A DNA stretch of 64,000 nucleotides from Bradyrhizobium sp. SZCCT0148 (GTDB lineage: Bacteria > Pseudomonadota > Alphaproteobacteria > Rhizobiales > Xanthobacteraceae). Of the stretch, positions 42,909 to 51,346 are shown piece after piece (position 1 is the first letter of the stretch; each line of letters opens with the position of its first letter). The notes under the pieces were generated by a model. The model was given only the letters and a program-made list of their open reading frames with translations. It searched no databases and was not told the origin of the DNA. The stretch spans positions 62,001 through 126,000 of the forward strand of contig NZ_JAFCKT010000003.1 of NCBI RefSeq assembly GCF_018129985.1. Direction: 5' to 3'. The position numbers were made by a program, and so were the translations under genes.

Positions 42909-43634
42909 TCAGTCGCGCCCTGCCTCCATGATCGCCCCGGCAAGGCGTGCCGGATCGGAGAAGCACAGTTCGTGGCTTCCGGGCACCTGCACCAGCCTGA
43001 ACAGGCCGAGCTTCTCCGACAGCCGCGGGTGCCAGCCATAGCTGTGCGGCAGGGCGGTGTCTTCGGTGCAGTTGATGTAGGACTTGGCCAGCGGCATCTC
43101 CGCCGGATTGGCCTTGAGCGTGATTTTGTCGGTGAAGGTTGCCAGCGGATGCGGATTGAGGACGTCATAGGCGCGCTGCGCCGTCTCCAGGTCTGCATCG
43201 TTGATGAAGGCTTCACGCCAGACCGGGAACGGCAGCACCACTGAGCCGTCGCCGCGTTCGGCGGCGATGGCGTCGAACAGTCCGACATAGTGCGGCGGCA
43301 CCATGTCGTTGAGGCATTCGCCATTGTTGGGCACGAAGGCATTCCAATAGACCAGGCGACGGATACGCTCCGGCGCAAGGTCGGCAACGCCCGTAATAAT
43401 CATGCCGCCATAGGAATGGCCGAGCAGGACGACGTCCTTCAGATCATTTTCGGCAAGATCGTCGGCGATCGACTGAATCGCTTCTTTCAATCCCGTCGTC
43501 TTGGCATCGCCCGGGCGGTTGCCCTTGATCGTTGGCGTGTAGACCTGGTGCCCAGCGGCCCGGATGGGTGCCGCGACAGGCTCGAACTCGGCACCGGTGT
43601 GCCATGCCCCGTGGACGAGAACGTAGGTCGACAT
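42909..43634 (-). CDS. alpha/beta hydrolase
   Basis: The 241-residue enzyme has the oxyanion strand TYVLVHGAWHTGAEFEPVAA (about 3-22), nucleophile elbow LLGHSYGGMII (Ser about 81) and a C-terminal catalytic His in VPGSHELCFS. It resembles small cytosolic esterase/methylesterase-like hydrolases (HNL/SABP2 type HGAW). The ATG at 43634 has AGGAGGGG. It is divergent from the AraC-family gene, whose product probably controls it. Confidence 0.87.
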   Translation of the reverse strand: MSTYVLVHGAWHTGAEFEPVAAPIRAAGHQVYTPTIKGNRPGDAKTTGLKEAIQSIADDLAENDLKDVVLLGHSYGGMIITGVADLAPERIRRLVYWNAFVPNNGECLNDMVPPHYVGLFDAIAAERGDGSVVLPFPVWREAFINDADLETAQRAYDVLNPHPLATFTDKITLKANPAEMPLAKSYINCTEDTALPHSYGWHPRLSEKLGLFRLVQVPGSHELCFSDPARLAGAIMEAGRD

Positions 43635-43731
43635 GTTGTGGCCCCTCCTGAGGGTGTGGTTAGATCGACAGACGTAGGCCCCCTTGCGGCTCGCGCGAGG
43701 CACGCAGCGGACAATTCTTCTTGTGCGAAGT

Positions 43732-43794
43732 GTGAACCGGCTGGTTATTTGCTGCTTGGCTGGAAGTGAACCGGATTGGTCTCGGAGTGAACCG
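43732..43794. promoter_or_regulatory. three direct repeats GTGAACCGG in the hydrolase-AraC spacer
   Basis: GTGAACCGG occurs at 43732-43740 and 43766-43774, and GTGAACCG at 43787-43794 directly abuts the ATG of the AraC gene. The first two are followed by CTGGT and ATTGGT. Spacings are 34 and 21 nt. Direct repeats of this kind are typical AraC-family sites; binding is not shown. Confidence 0.5.
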
Positions 43795-44775
43795 ATGCAG
43801 GAGATCGAGCGCGCCGTTTCGTCACGCCAATCGGCCTGGGACACCGAGGATATCAGGCCAGGCGAGCAATTCGCCTACTACCGCGAGGCGGTTTGCCAGG
43901 CCTTCATGAAGTTGACCCCGGAGCCGATGGCGGCCGCAGGCTTCCGCGCCAGTGTCGAGAATGTCAGGCTCGGCGATGCCGCGATCAATCGCGTCAGCTT
44001 TCCCGAGCACGTGGTGCGTCGTTCCGCGGCCGACATCGCGGCGTCCGACCGCAGCTGTTTCTACCTAAACCTGAAGGTGGCCGGCCGCTGCCGCGTTCAG
44101 CAGGACGGTCGCGAAATCAGCCTGTCGCCAGGACAGGTCGGAATTTTCGACAGCGACCGGCAGTTCGCTCTTTTGCACGACCGTGGTCCGCAATTGCGGG
44201 TTGCCTCGTTCTGGGTGCCGGCGGAGGTTTTGCGCGAACGCTTGCCGGCGTCGTTCGACGTTGCCGCGTCCCGAGTCTCCGACGACCCCTTTGTCGGCCA
44301 TCTCATCGTGGAGACGGCGCGCACGCTCAGCGACGGCGCGCTGCGCATGACCGAGCAGGAAGGCGTGCGGTTGTTTCGTGCGCTGATCGAGCTGGTCGCC
44401 GTGAGCCTGTCACGGCAGAGCAAGGCAGGCGCTGCGGCGTCCGAAAGTCTTGCCGACGCGACGACGCTGGCGCTGAAGCGCGCCATTCACCGGCGGCTCC
44501 GCGAGCCCGGCCTTGCGGTCGCCGATGTCGCCGAGGCCGTCGGCATCAGCGAGCGGTACGTGCACAAGCTGCTGGCGCGATCGGGCTTCAGCTTCACCGA
44601 TTATGTCATCGACAACAGGCTCGACGGAGCGGTCCGGGATCTCGGGGATCCCGAGATGGCAAACCGTGCGATCGGCGCCATTGCGTTCGATTGGGGCTTC
44701 TCGGACCTTTCCCACTTCACCCGACGCTTCAAGCAGCGCTTCGGCTGCCGGCCGCGCGACTGGCGTGCGCGCTGA
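43795..44775 (+). CDS. AraC family transcriptional regulator
   Basis: The 326-residue protein has an N-terminal AraC-binding-like sensor domain (about 20-190; CFYLNLKVAGRCRVQQDGRE, LSPGQVGIFDSDR) and a C-terminal double helix-turn-helix (about 225-320). The C-terminal part contains LAVADVAEAVGISERYVHKL and GFSDLSHFTRRFKQRFGCRP. It probably responds to a ligand and regulates the divergent hydrolase. The ATG at 43795 directly follows the third GTGAACCG repeat, which suggests autoregulation. Confidence 0.88.
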   Translation: MQEIERAVSSRQSAWDTEDIRPGEQFAYYREAVCQAFMKLTPEPMAAAGFRASVENVRLGDAAINRVSFPEHVVRRSAADIAASDRSCFYLNLKVAGRCRVQQDGREISLSPGQVGIFDSDRQFALLHDRGPQLRVASFWVPAEVLRERLPASFDVAASRVSDDPFVGHLIVETARTLSDGALRMTEQEGVRLFRALIELVAVSLSRQSKAGAAASESLADATTLALKRAIHRRLREPGLAVADVAEAVGISERYVHKLLARSGFSFTDYVIDNRLDGAVRDLGDPEMANRAIGAIAFDWGFSDLSHFTRRFKQRFGCRPRDWRAR

Positions 44776-44791
44776 TCTACAGCGACCTGAT

Positions 44792-45937
44792 CTACAAGGA
44801 TCTGGCGATCAGCAGCTTCATGATCTCGTTGGTGCCGCCGTAGATCTTCTGAATTCGGGAATCGATGAAGATGCGTGAGATCGGGTATTCCTGCATGTAG
44901 CCGTAGCCGCCGAACAGCTGGAGGCATTCGTCGGCGGTCTGGACCTGCTTGTCCGAGCACCAGTATTTCGCCATCGACGCGGTGACGGTGTCGAGGTCGC
45001 CGGCGACCAGGCGCTCGATGCACCAGTCGACGAAGACGCGCGCGATCATCGCTTCGGTCTTGCGCTCGGCGAGCGTGAAGGCGGTGTTCTGGAAGTCCAT
45101 CAGCGGCTTGCCGAAGGCTTTCCGCTCCTTGGTGTAGTCGGTGGTGAGCTTGACGGCGCGCTCCATCGAGGCGACGGCGCCGACCGCGAGCGCAAGGCGC
45201 TCCTGTGGCAATTGCTGCATCAGCTGGACGAAGCCCTGGCCTTCCTCCTTGCCGAGCAGGTTTTCCGGCGGAACCACGACGTTGTCGAAGAACAGCTCGG
45301 ATGTGTCGGAGGCGTGCAGGCCGATCTTGTCAAGGTTGCGCCCGCGCTTGTAGCCGTCCGCGCCTGCGGTCTCGACCACGATCAGCGAAATGCCCTTGGC
45401 ACCGACGTCACCGGTGCGGGCGACCACGATGACAAGATCGGCAGCCTGGCCGTTGGTGATAAAGGTCTTCTGGCCGTTGATGACGTAGGCATTGCCCTGC
45501 TTCTTTGCCGTGGTCTTGACGGCCTGCAGATCCGAGCCGGTGCCGGGCTCGGTCATGGCGATGGCGCCGACCATCTCGCCCGAGGCCATCTTCGGCAGCC
45601 AGCGCTTCTTCTGCTCCTCCGAGCCGTAATTGAGGATGTAGTGGGCGACGATGGCGCTGTGCACGGAGACGCCGGTGGTCAGCTCGGGCACCGTGCTTTC
45701 GAGGTCGTCCAGGACCGCGGCGTCATAGGCGAAGCTCGCACCCAGGCCGCCATATTCCTCCGGTACGCTGGCCAGCAGCGCGCCCATTTCGCCGAGGCCG
45801 CGCCAGGCGAAGCGGTCGACCATCTTTTGCTCGCGCCATTTTTCGGCGTGCGGCGCCAAATCCTTGGCGAGGTATCTCCGGAACTGGTCGCGGAACGTGT
45901 CCAGTTCTTCGGTCATCCACGATGATCGGTAATGCAT
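44792..45937 (-). CDS. acyl-CoA dehydrogenase, long-chain (LCAD) type
   Basis: The 381-residue flavoenzyme has AIAMTEPGTGSDLQAVKTTA (about 127-146), INGQKTFITNGQAADL and KAFGKPLMDFQN. The catalytic base appears to be the Glu in QLPQERLALAVG (about 241), as in LCAD, because the MCAD position reads YGGTNE. It ends KIYGGTNEIMKLLIARSL. It introduces the alpha-beta double bond of an acyl-CoA. The ATG at 45937 is preferred over a TTG at 45958 inside the upstream gene. It is the last gene of a five-gene operon. Confidence 0.9.
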   Translation of the reverse strand: MHYRSSWMTEELDTFRDQFRRYLAKDLAPHAEKWREQKMVDRFAWRGLGEMGALLASVPEEYGGLGASFAYDAAVLDDLESTVPELTTGVSVHSAIVAHYILNYGSEEQKKRWLPKMASGEMVGAIAMTEPGTGSDLQAVKTTAKKQGNAYVINGQKTFITNGQAADLVIVVARTGDVGAKGISLIVVETAGADGYKRGRNLDKIGLHASDTSELFFDNVVVPPENLLGKEEGQGFVQLMQQLPQERLALAVGAVASMERAVKLTTDYTKERKAFGKPLMDFQNTAFTLAERKTEAMIARVFVDWCIERLVAGDLDTVTASMAKYWCSDKQVQTADECLQLFGGYGYMQEYPISRIFIDSRIQKIYGGTNEIMKLLIARSL

Positions 45938-45950
45938 CGGCGCCTCGCTT

Positions 45951-46778
45951 TCAGACAATCAGGCCGCCACCGGCGACGACCACCTGGCCGCTGATATAAT
46001 TGGATTCCGGGCTGCAGAACAGATAGACCGCGTCGGCCGCCTCTTCCGGCGTGCCGCCGCGGCCAAGCGGTATCATACGCGACATCGCCTCCAGCATCTG
46101 CGGCTGGACGCCGACCTTGATGTCGCGGCCTGCGACGTCGATGGTCTTTTGCTGCGCCTCGATCGGCTGGGTCAGGCGGGTGTTGATCAGGCCGAACGCG
46201 ACGCAATTGACGTTGACCTTGTAGCGGCCCCACTCCTTGCACATGGTTCGGGTCAGCCCGATCAGCGAGGCCTTGGCCGAGGAATAGCTCGCCTGTCCGG
46301 CATTGCCGTAGAGGCCGGCGATAGAGGAGATGTTCACGACCTTGCGGAACACCTCGCGGCCCTCCTCGGCCTCCTTCCTGGCAAAGACGCGAATCGGCTC
46401 GGCCGCCGCGCGCAGCAGCCGGAACGGCGCGACGAGATGGACGTCGAGCATGGCCTGGAACTGCTCGTCCGTCATCTTCTGGATGGTGGAGTCCCAAGTA
46501 TAGCCGGCATTGTTGACGATGATGTCGAGCCCGCCGAACTTGTCCAGCGCGGCGCCGACGAAGCGGTCGGCGAAGCCTGTTTCCGCGACGCTGCCGTTGA
46601 CGGCGACGGCGTCGCGGCCGAGCGCCTTGATCTCCGCGGCCACGGCGTCGCCGGGCGCGGCATCGAGGTCATTGACGACGACCCTCGCGCCTTCGCGCGC
46701 AAGCTTGAGTGCGATCGACCGCCCGATGCCGCGGCCCGAGCCGGTGACGAGCGCGACCTTTCCCTGCAGTCTTGCCAT
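45951..46778 (-). CDS. SDR family oxidoreductase (FabG/3-hydroxyacyl-CoA dehydrogenase-like)
   Basis: The 275-residue protein has VTGSGRGIGRSIALKLA (about 10-26), VVVNDLDAAPG, IIVNNAGYTWD (about 85-95), VNISSIAGLYG (Ser) and ASYSSAKASLIGLTR (Tyr and Lys, about 164-178). The length is slightly above FabG owing to an insertion after RVFARKEAEEGRE. In this operon it would oxidise the hydroxyacyl-CoA formed by the MaoC hydratases. The gap to the ACAD gene is 13 nt. Confidence 0.88.
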   Translation of the reverse strand: MARLQGKVALVTGSGRGIGRSIALKLAREGARVVVNDLDAAPGDAVAAEIKALGRDAVAVNGSVAETGFADRFVGAALDKFGGLDIIVNNAGYTWDSTIQKMTDEQFQAMLDVHLVAPFRLLRAAAEPIRVFARKEAEEGREVFRKVVNISSIAGLYGNAGQASYSSAKASLIGLTRTMCKEWGRYKVNVNCVAFGLINTRLTQPIEAQQKTIDVAGRDIKVGVQPQMLEAMSRMIPLGRGGTPEEAADAVYLFCSPESNYISGQVVVAGGGLIV

Positions 46779-46798
46779 TTGGATGTGTTCTCCTGCTG

Positions 46799-47209
46799 TT
46801 ACAGCGCGATGACGGCGCTGCCGTCGAGCTTGATCTCGCCGCGATCGTCCCTGGTGGTAAGCGCGAGCCTTGCGCGCCGCTCGCCACCTTCGGCGAACAG
46901 CTCGGTCACAGTGCCTTCGCAGGTCAGCCTGGCGCCGAGCTGGGTGATGGCGACGAAGCGCGTCGCAAAGGCGCGGAGCTTCGATGGCGGCACTGCATCC
47001 GTGAGCGCCTGCCCGAGATAGGCCATCACCAGCATGCCGTGGGCGAACACATCAGGAAATCCTGCCGCCTTGGCGAAGTCGATATCGACGTGGATCGGAT
47101 TGTGGTCGCCAGATGCGCCGCAATAGAGCGCGAGCGTGTGGCGGGTGATCGGCGGAAAGACCTTGTGCACGATGCGGTCGCCGGCCTTGATGTCTGCGGC
47201 TGCCATCAT
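46799..47209 (-). CDS. MaoC-like dehydratase/hydratase (C-terminal hot-dog type)
   Basis: The 136-residue hot-dog protein has the hydratase-2 motif YCGASGDHNPIHVDIDFAKA (about 29-48), with the catalytic Asp and His, and FAHGMLVMAYLGQAL (about 55-69). It overlaps the next-upstream MaoC-like gene by ATGA. It probably forms a heterodimer with that protein, so that one full R-specific enoyl-CoA hydratase is made from two half-domains. Confidence 0.88.
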   Translation of the reverse strand: MMAAADIKAGDRIVHKVFPPITRHTLALYCGASGDHNPIHVDIDFAKAAGFPDVFAHGMLVMAYLGQALTDAVPPSKLRAFATRFVAITQLGARLTCEGTVTELFAEGGERRARLALTTRDDRGEIKLDGSAVIAL

Positions 47210-47661
47210 GACGCAACCTCGTTGCGGACGACGATGGTGCGCGCGGTATCGGCGACATGCAGGCCGTCCTGGTTGGTCACCTCGCACCGGATGCCGATCA
47301 GCGTCATCGCGCCACCTTTCTTCTCCGTCACGCTGGTCACGCTCGGCCGAAACGTCAGGGTGTCGCCGACCAGAACCGGCGCGTGATAGATGAAGCTCTG
47401 CTCGCCGTGCAGCACACGGGCGATATCGATGTCCAGCGCGGTGAACATTTCAAAGGGATCGTCGACGTCCATCATCTCCAGGCAGAACAGATAGGTCGGC
47501 GGCACCGGCGTGCCGGCTAAGCCGGATGGGCGCGCGGCGTCTGCGTCGCGATAAACCGGGTTCTGTTCACCCAGCGTATTGAGGAAGTAGCGAAGACGGC
47601 CCGGCTCCACGCGCGCGGTGACGGGCGTGAAGCAGCGCCCTACGGCGGACTGATCGACCAT
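47206..47661 (-). CDS. MaoC N-terminal-type (FAS1-like dehydratase) domain protein
   Basis: The 151-residue protein starts with ARVEPGRLRYFLNTLGEQNP (about 16-35) and PPTYLFCLEMMD, then LHGEQSFIYHAPVLVGDTLT (about 84-103), the pattern of the FAS1-type MaoC N-terminal domain. It lacks the D-x3-x2-H catalytic pair, so it is the structural/substrate-binding half. In actinobacterial steroid degradation the ChsH1/ChsH2 MaoC proteins form such pairs. The coupled partner is at 46799-47209. Confidence 0.83.
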   Translation of the reverse strand: MVDQSAVGRCFTPVTARVEPGRLRYFLNTLGEQNPVYRDADAARPSGLAGTPVPPTYLFCLEMMDVDDPFEMFTALDIDIARVLHGEQSFIYHAPVLVGDTLTFRPSVTSVTEKKGGAMTLIGIRCEVTNQDGLHVADTARTIVVRNEVAS

Positions 47662-47670
47662 GGCGTGATA

Positions 47671-48852
47671 TCAGTGCCGCTTGTAAAGGGTGACGACGCA
47701 GGCGCCGCCGAGGCCGAGATTGTGCTGAAGTGCGACCTTCGCGCCCTCGACCTGCGTGGCACCTGCCGTGCCGCGCAACTGCCGCGTCAGCTCGTAGCAC
47801 TGTGCAAGCCCGGTGGCGCCGAGCGGATGCCCCTTCGAGAGCAATCCGCCGGACGGATTGGTCACGATCCGGCCGCCATAGGTGTTGTCGCCGTCATTGA
47901 TGAACTTGCCGGCTTCGCCCTCGCCGCAGAGGCCGAGCGCCTCGTAGGTGATCAGCTCGTTGTGGGCGAAGCAGTCGTGCAGCTCGACGACGTCGAGATC
48001 GCCCGGCCCAACGCCGGCGCTTTCATAGACGCGGCCGGCCGCCTCCTTTGCCATATCATAGCCGACCAGTTGCATCATGTCGCCGGCCTTAAAGGTCGAC
48101 GGCGTATCGGTGGTCATGGACTGAGCCGCGATCCGTACCTTCTTGCCGATGCCGTGCTTGTCCGCAAACCGTTCGGACACCAGCACGGCCGCGGCGCCGC
48201 CGCAGGTCGGCGGGCATGCCATCAGGCGCGTCATCACGCCGGGCCAGATCACCTGGTCGTTCATGACGTCGTCCGCGGTGACCTCCTTGCGGAAGAGCGC
48301 GAGCGGATTGTTCCTGGCATGACGGCTTGCCTTGGCGCGCACCTTGGCGAAGGCGTCCAATGGTGTGCCGTACTTCTTCATGTGGCTCAGTCCGGCGCCG
48401 CCGAAATAGCGCAGCGCCAGCGGAATGCCGGGAGCGTCGATCAGCTCGTCCGCAGCCGCGTCGAATTCCTCGAATGCGCTCGGGCGATCGGTGTAGACGC
48501 TGCCGAGCGCGCCGGGCTTCATCTGCTCGAAGCCCACCGCCAGCACGCAATCCAGCGCGCCGCTCGCGATCATCTGCCGCGCCATGAACAGCGCGGTCGA
48601 GCCGGTCGAGCAATTGTTGTTGACGTTGACGATGGGGATGCCGGTCATCCCGACATGGTAGAGCGCGCGCTGCCCGCAGGTGGAATCGCCGTAGACATAT
48701 CCAACATAGGCCTGCTCGACCTGGTCGTAACCGAGGCCGGCGTCGGCGAGCGCGAGCCTGGTCGCCTCGGTCCCCATCGCGTGATAGGGCGCGCTGGCGC
48801 CCGGCTTGGCGAACGGGATCATGCCGACCCCAGCGACGATGACGTCAGACAT
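47671..48852 (-). CDS. thiolase-fold lipid-transfer/acetyl-CoA acetyltransferase family protein (SCP2-thiolase type)
   Basis: The 393-residue protein starts MSDVIVAGVGMIPFAKPGAS. The nucleophile is in VNNNCSTGSTALFMARQ (Cys about 82), VVELHDCFAHNELITYEALG holds the HDxF motif, and GGLLSKGHPLGATGLAQCYE the GHP loop (His about 345). This is the SCP2-thiolase group that also includes the Ltp2-type retro-aldolases. It would cleave 3-ketoacyl-CoA. It is the first gene of the minus-strand operon and is divergent from the TetR gene. Confidence 0.9.
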   Translation of the reverse strand: MSDVIVAGVGMIPFAKPGASAPYHAMGTEATRLALADAGLGYDQVEQAYVGYVYGDSTCGQRALYHVGMTGIPIVNVNNNCSTGSTALFMARQMIASGALDCVLAVGFEQMKPGALGSVYTDRPSAFEEFDAAADELIDAPGIPLALRYFGGAGLSHMKKYGTPLDAFAKVRAKASRHARNNPLALFRKEVTADDVMNDQVIWPGVMTRLMACPPTCGGAAAVLVSERFADKHGIGKKVRIAAQSMTTDTPSTFKAGDMMQLVGYDMAKEAAGRVYESAGVGPGDLDVVELHDCFAHNELITYEALGLCGEGEAGKFINDGDNTYGGRIVTNPSGGLLSKGHPLGATGLAQCYELTRQLRGTAGATQVEGAKVALQHNLGLGGACVVTLYKRH

Positions 48853-48867
48853 CGTTCCTCCGATAAT

Positions 48868-48900
48868 TTACCCGTTGGACTTTTTCTTACCTGCGGGTAA
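48868..48900. promoter_or_regulatory. palindromic operator candidate between thiolase and TetR genes
   Basis: TTACCTGCGGGTAA (48887-48900) is a 14-bp near-palindrome with one mismatched pair. A second half TTACCCG (48868-48874) is in inverted arrangement to CGGGTAA. The region lies 16 nt from the thiolase start and 40 nt from the TetR start, so a TetR dimer there would cover both promoters. Confidence 0.55.
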
Positions 48901-48939
48901 TATATCGGCCGATATCCTCCGGAGTCAACGCAGTCGAGC

Positions 48940-49683
48940 ATGGATTCAGCGCCGCCCACTCCGCCGTCATCCCCGCCATCGTCCCCATGGCTGCCGTTCG
49001 AGAGCCGGCGCCGCGCCCGGGACGAGAAGCGCGAGGCGGTGCTGCGCGCCGCCGTGCAACTGTTTTTGGAGCAGGGCTATCATCGCGTCACGCTCAACGA
49101 GGTCGCCGAGCGGCTGAACATCACCAAGCCCGCTCTGTACAATTACTTCCGGGGCAAGGACGAGATCTTGTTCGAATGCTGGTCGATGGGCGCCGAGCTC
49201 GTCGACAGCGTCATCACCGAGATCAATGCCGGCAGCGGCTCGGGCCTCGCCAGGCTGCGCAAGCTGGTCCACGCCTATGCCGCGCTGATGGCGACCGATT
49301 TCGGCGCGAGCCTGGTGCGCTTCGACCTGCGCGACCTGACCGAGCGGAACGCAGCTGTCGCGCGCGCGGCCAAGAAGCGGATCGACGCCACGTTCCGGGA
49401 CTATATCGCCGCAGGCATGGCCGACGGTTCGATCAAGGCTTGCGATCCCAAGCTTGCGGCGTTCGCGATCGCGGGCTCGCTCAACTGGATCGGCCACTGG
49501 TATCGCCGGGACGGCGGATTGTCGCCGGCCGCAATCGCCGACGAGTTCACGGCTCGGCTGACCGAAGGCCTGGCGGCTGTCGGCCCGCAACACACGATAA
49601 AGAAGACGCCGGGGGCGCCGCGACGGCGCAACCCTAGACGCAAGACAACAGGGAAGAAGCGTACAGGAGAGGGAACGCGATGA
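48940..49683 (+). CDS. TetR/AcrR family transcriptional regulator
   Basis: The 247-residue protein has a Ser/Pro-rich lead (about 1-17), then the TetR DNA-binding domain RREAVLRAA-type segment (KREAVLRAAVQLFLEQGYHR, about 30-49) with VTLNEVAERLNITKPALYNY (about 50-69). The C-terminal ligand domain is all-helical. The last about 30 residues are very basic (KKTPGAPRRRNPRRKTTGKK), an unusual tail. It likely represses the acyl-CoA operon and its own unit. It overlaps the ligase gene by ATGA. Confidence 0.9.
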   Translation: MDSAPPTPPSSPPSSPWLPFESRRRARDEKREAVLRAAVQLFLEQGYHRVTLNEVAERLNITKPALYNYFRGKDEILFECWSMGAELVDSVITEINAGSGSGLARLRKLVHAYAALMATDFGASLVRFDLRDLTERNAAVARAAKKRIDATFRDYIAAGMADGSIKACDPKLAAFAIAGSLNWIGHWYRRDGGLSPAAIADEFTARLTEGLAAVGPQHTIKKTPGAPRRRNPRRKTTGKKRTGEGTR

Positions 49684-51236
49684 ACATCACGCACGGCCTG
49701 CGGCGCGCGCTGCAGATCAATCCGAACGGGCTCGCCACCGTCTATGGCCAGCGGCGCCGCAACTGGGGCGACGTCGGCGGACGCGTCGCCAGGCTGGCCG
49801 GTGGCCTGCACACGCGCGGCCTCAAGGACGGCGATCGCGTCGCCGTGCTGTCCTTCAACTCCGACCGCTATCTCGAGCTCTATCTGGCGACGGGCTGGGC
49901 CGGCGGCGTGATCGTGCCGCTCAACATCCGCTGGAGCGCGCTGGAAAACGAGGATGCGCTACGCGACTGCAGGGCCTCCGTTTTGCTGGTGGACAAGGCC
50001 TTTGCGAAAATCGGCGCGCAGCTCGCCGGCGAAATTCCTGGGCTGAAGCTGATCTATGCCGACGACGGCGAGGTGCCGGCGGGGATGGAGAACTACGAGG
50101 ACCTGGTCGCGGGCAGCACGCCCGTTGCCGACGCAATGCGCAATGGCGGCGATCTCGCCGGCATCTTCTACACGGGCGGCACCACCGGACGTTCCAAGGG
50201 CGTGATGCTCAGCCACCAGAATTTGATGGCCAATGCGCTTAACGCCCTCGGCGAAGGGCTGTTTCCGGCGAGCACGACCTATCTGCATGCTGCCCCGATG
50301 TTTCACCTCGCCAACGGGGCGGCGATGTACTCCCTGCTGCTCTCCGGCGGCTCCAACGTGATCGTTCAGGGCTTCACGCCCGAAGGCGTCATGGCCGCGA
50401 TGCAGAACGAGCGCGTCACCGACGTGCTGCTGGTGCCCACGATGATCCAGATGCTGGTCGATCACCCCGCGATCGCAAACTACGACCTGTCGTCGCTCAA
50501 GCACATCATCTATGGGGCGTCGCCGATCAGCGAGGCGGTGCTCGACCGCGCCGCGCGGGCACTGCCGCATGTGCGCTTCACGCAGGCCTATGGCATGACC
50601 GAACTGTCGCCGATCGCGACGCTGCTGCACTCCGACGAGCATATCGGGGAGGGGCGCAGCAAGGGGCGTCATCGCGGCGCCGGCCGCGCCACGCTCGGCT
50701 GCGAGGTGCGGATCGTCGACGAGAACGATCAGCCGGTACCGACAGGCGCGGTCGGTGAGATCGTGGTGCGCGGCGACACGGTGATGATGGGCTATTGGGA
50801 ACGTCCGGAAGAGACCGCGCGCGCCGTCGTCGATGGCTGGATGCACACCGGCGATGGCGGCTACATGGACCAGGACGGGTTCATCTACGTCGTCGATCGC
50901 GTCAAGGACATGATCATCTCGGGCGGCGAGAATGTGTACTCGGTCGAGGTGGAGAACGCGCTGGCGCAGCATCCGTCGGTGCTGCAATGCGCGGTGATCG
51001 GAGTTCCCAACGAGCAATGGGGAGAGCAGGTCCATGCCGTCGTGGTCAAGCGCGGCGGCGCGGAGGTTTCGCCCGGCGAGCTGATCGAGTTCACGAAGAC
51101 GTTGATCGCCGGCTACAAATGTCCGCGAAGCATCGATATCACCGAGACGCCGCTGCCGCTGTCCGGCGCCGGCAAGGTGCTGAAGCGCGAGCTCCGCAGG
51201 CCGTTCTGGGAAGGCCGGGACCGGCGGGTGAGCTAA
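49680..51236 (+). CDS. long-chain-type acyl-CoA synthetase (AMP-binding)
   Basis: The 518-residue enzyme has IFYTGGTTGRSKGVMLS (about 161-177), AYGMTELSPIATL (about 303-315), the hinge WMHTGDGGYMDQDGFIYVVD, VKDMIISGGENVYSVEVENA and the catalytic Lys in LSGAGKVLKRELRR. It converts a carboxylic acid to its CoA thioester for the divergent beta-oxidation operon. An insertion near 319-332 (EGRSKGRHRGAGR) is basic. The start overlaps the regulator gene's stop, so both are made together. Confidence 0.9.
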   Translation: MNITHGLRRALQINPNGLATVYGQRRRNWGDVGGRVARLAGGLHTRGLKDGDRVAVLSFNSDRYLELYLATGWAGGVIVPLNIRWSALENEDALRDCRASVLLVDKAFAKIGAQLAGEIPGLKLIYADDGEVPAGMENYEDLVAGSTPVADAMRNGGDLAGIFYTGGTTGRSKGVMLSHQNLMANALNALGEGLFPASTTYLHAAPMFHLANGAAMYSLLLSGGSNVIVQGFTPEGVMAAMQNERVTDVLLVPTMIQMLVDHPAIANYDLSSLKHIIYGASPISEAVLDRAARALPHVRFTQAYGMTELSPIATLLHSDEHIGEGRSKGRHRGAGRATLGCEVRIVDENDQPVPTGAVGEIVVRGDTVMMGYWERPEETARAVVDGWMHTGDGGYMDQDGFIYVVDRVKDMIISGGENVYSVEVENALAQHPSVLQCAVIGVPNEQWGEQVHAVVVKRGGAEVSPGELIEFTKTLIAGYKCPRSIDITETPLPLSGAGKVLKRELRRPFWEGRDRRVS

Positions 51237-51346
51237 GGGTCTCTGCTCGCGCGGGCCGCACACATCGCGAGCAGGTGCGAGGTCTCCTGTTTTCAGATCG
51301 CGCTCGGGCAGGTACCATCGAGGGAATTCATCGGGAACATTCAGTC

